A DNA stretch of 64,000 nt, from NCBI GenBank assembly GCA_015680685.1, contig MNCI01010471.1:124001-188000 (forward strand), given 5' to 3'. The position numbers and the translations under genes are program-made. This document shows, piece after piece, positions 63,640 to 64,000 of the stretch (position 1 is its first letter; each line of letters begins with the position of its first letter). The notes beneath the pieces are model-generated. The model was not told where the DNA came from. It searched no databases and saw only the letters and a list, made by a program, of their open reading frames with translations. The DNA is from Gnetum montanum (Eukaryota > Streptophyta > Gnetopsida > Gnetales > Gnetaceae).

Positions 63640-64000
63640 AAGCAATCAGGAGTTGCATTGTGTGACTATGGAGGCAGCGACTGCGGCGCGCAATGTGGAG
63701 CACTGCGAATGGGAAGCCAAACGGGATGAAGCCCTCGTGCATGCACGGATCGAACTGAATACCTGTTTCCACGAACGGGAACAAGAGATAATCCAGCAGC
63801 AAGCCTTGTTGGTGGATGCGGCCTAGGCTCAATTGGTGGATGAGATCTGGGCCCAAGTGCAGGAAGAATTGATCCAGGAGGAAACCACCCGGAGAGAGCG
63901 TGAGGCAGCTAAGCAAGCTCAGCAGGAGTGGGAGTAGGAGGAGGAGGGTAGAGACAATGCCAATTAGATCGAGCGCACGAGCAGAGCGCGTGCCAATGGT
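63640..64000 (+). pseudogene. LINE copy 10 coiled coil, cut by window end
   Basis: Encodes HCVTMEAATAARNVEHCEWE, AKRDEALVHARIELN, FHEREQEIIQQQALLVDAA, stop, AQLVDEIWAQVQEELIQEE. It aligns with copies 5 and 8. It is frame-shifted relative to the preceding block in the C-rich linker (63440-63540). Confidence 0.75.

Larger units (their letters stand above)
62230..64000 (+). mobile_element. LINE copy 10, 5'-truncated, running off the window
   Basis: From about 62270 the sequence aligns with 39440 onward in copy 5 (GATGTTGGG, later AAGGCCTTGACAGACACT against TAGGCCCTGGTAGGCGCT). It encodes zf-RVT, the conserved C-terminal block and coiled coil, and stops at the window edge within RAHEQSACQW. Sense orientation. 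The exact left boundary is uncertain by about 50 bp. Confidence 0.87.

Overview
The window looks like nuclear DNA of a plant, probably a gymnosperm or another large-genome land plant. It holds twelve exons of one plus-strand housekeeping gene spread over more than 51 kb, with introns up to 17 kb packed with LINE, Ty3/gypsy, Ty1/copia and SINE debris. No bacterial features, rRNA or functional tRNA genes were seen. The species cannot be named from sequence alone.

The one cellular gene is a vacuolar/lysosomal-type alpha-mannosidase (GH38), read on the plus strand from 9074 to 60774. I traced consecutive exons from a [17 protein letters not shown] block, through the HHDAVSGT zinc-ligand block, to GNYYP. 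The 5' exons, with most of the catalytic core, and the 3' exons lie outside the window. All introns traced are GT-AG and all but one are phase 0. The exception is a 54-nt candidate intron at 15655-15708 that is itself open and a multiple of three.

Layout: 1-6936 is a decayed minus-strand Ty3/gypsy (chromovirus-like) element, its left LTR cut by the window edge, with a small LINE tail nested in gag. 6937-9073 is AT-rich with SINE pieces. 9074-10124 holds five clustered exons. 10125-15374 is an intron with a minus LINE 3' end and a SINE. 15375-16157 holds exons 6 and 7. 16158-24742 is an intron with a copia relic (17995-19010), an old minus LINE (19022-20453) and a plus LINE 3' part (21680-23704). 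24743-25098 holds exons 8 and 9. 25099-42528 is a 17.4-kb intron with three long plus LINEs and a minisatellite. Exon 10 is at 42529. 42577-57471 is a 14.9-kb intron with a minus LINE, a plus LINE, an old minus LINE split by a younger one, and a 52-bp minisatellite. Exons 11 and 12 are at 57472 and 60709. The right edge (about 62230-64000) is another plus LINE.

The most notable material is the LINE family. Copies encode an ORF1 (DUF4283-like plus CCHC), an ORF2 with endonuclease, reverse transcriptase and zf-RVT, and then an unusually long 3' coding extension: a conserved block of about 190 residues, a Glu/Arg-rich coiled coil, and a terminal module resembling a DnaJ J-domain, with HPD, HPE, HPN or HLD at the expected place. 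The conserved block recurs in eight copies here and the start of the J-like module in five. Every copy is broken by stops, many explicable as C-to-T changes. I regard this extension as the best candidate for something undescribed; the homology of its parts is inference to be tested.
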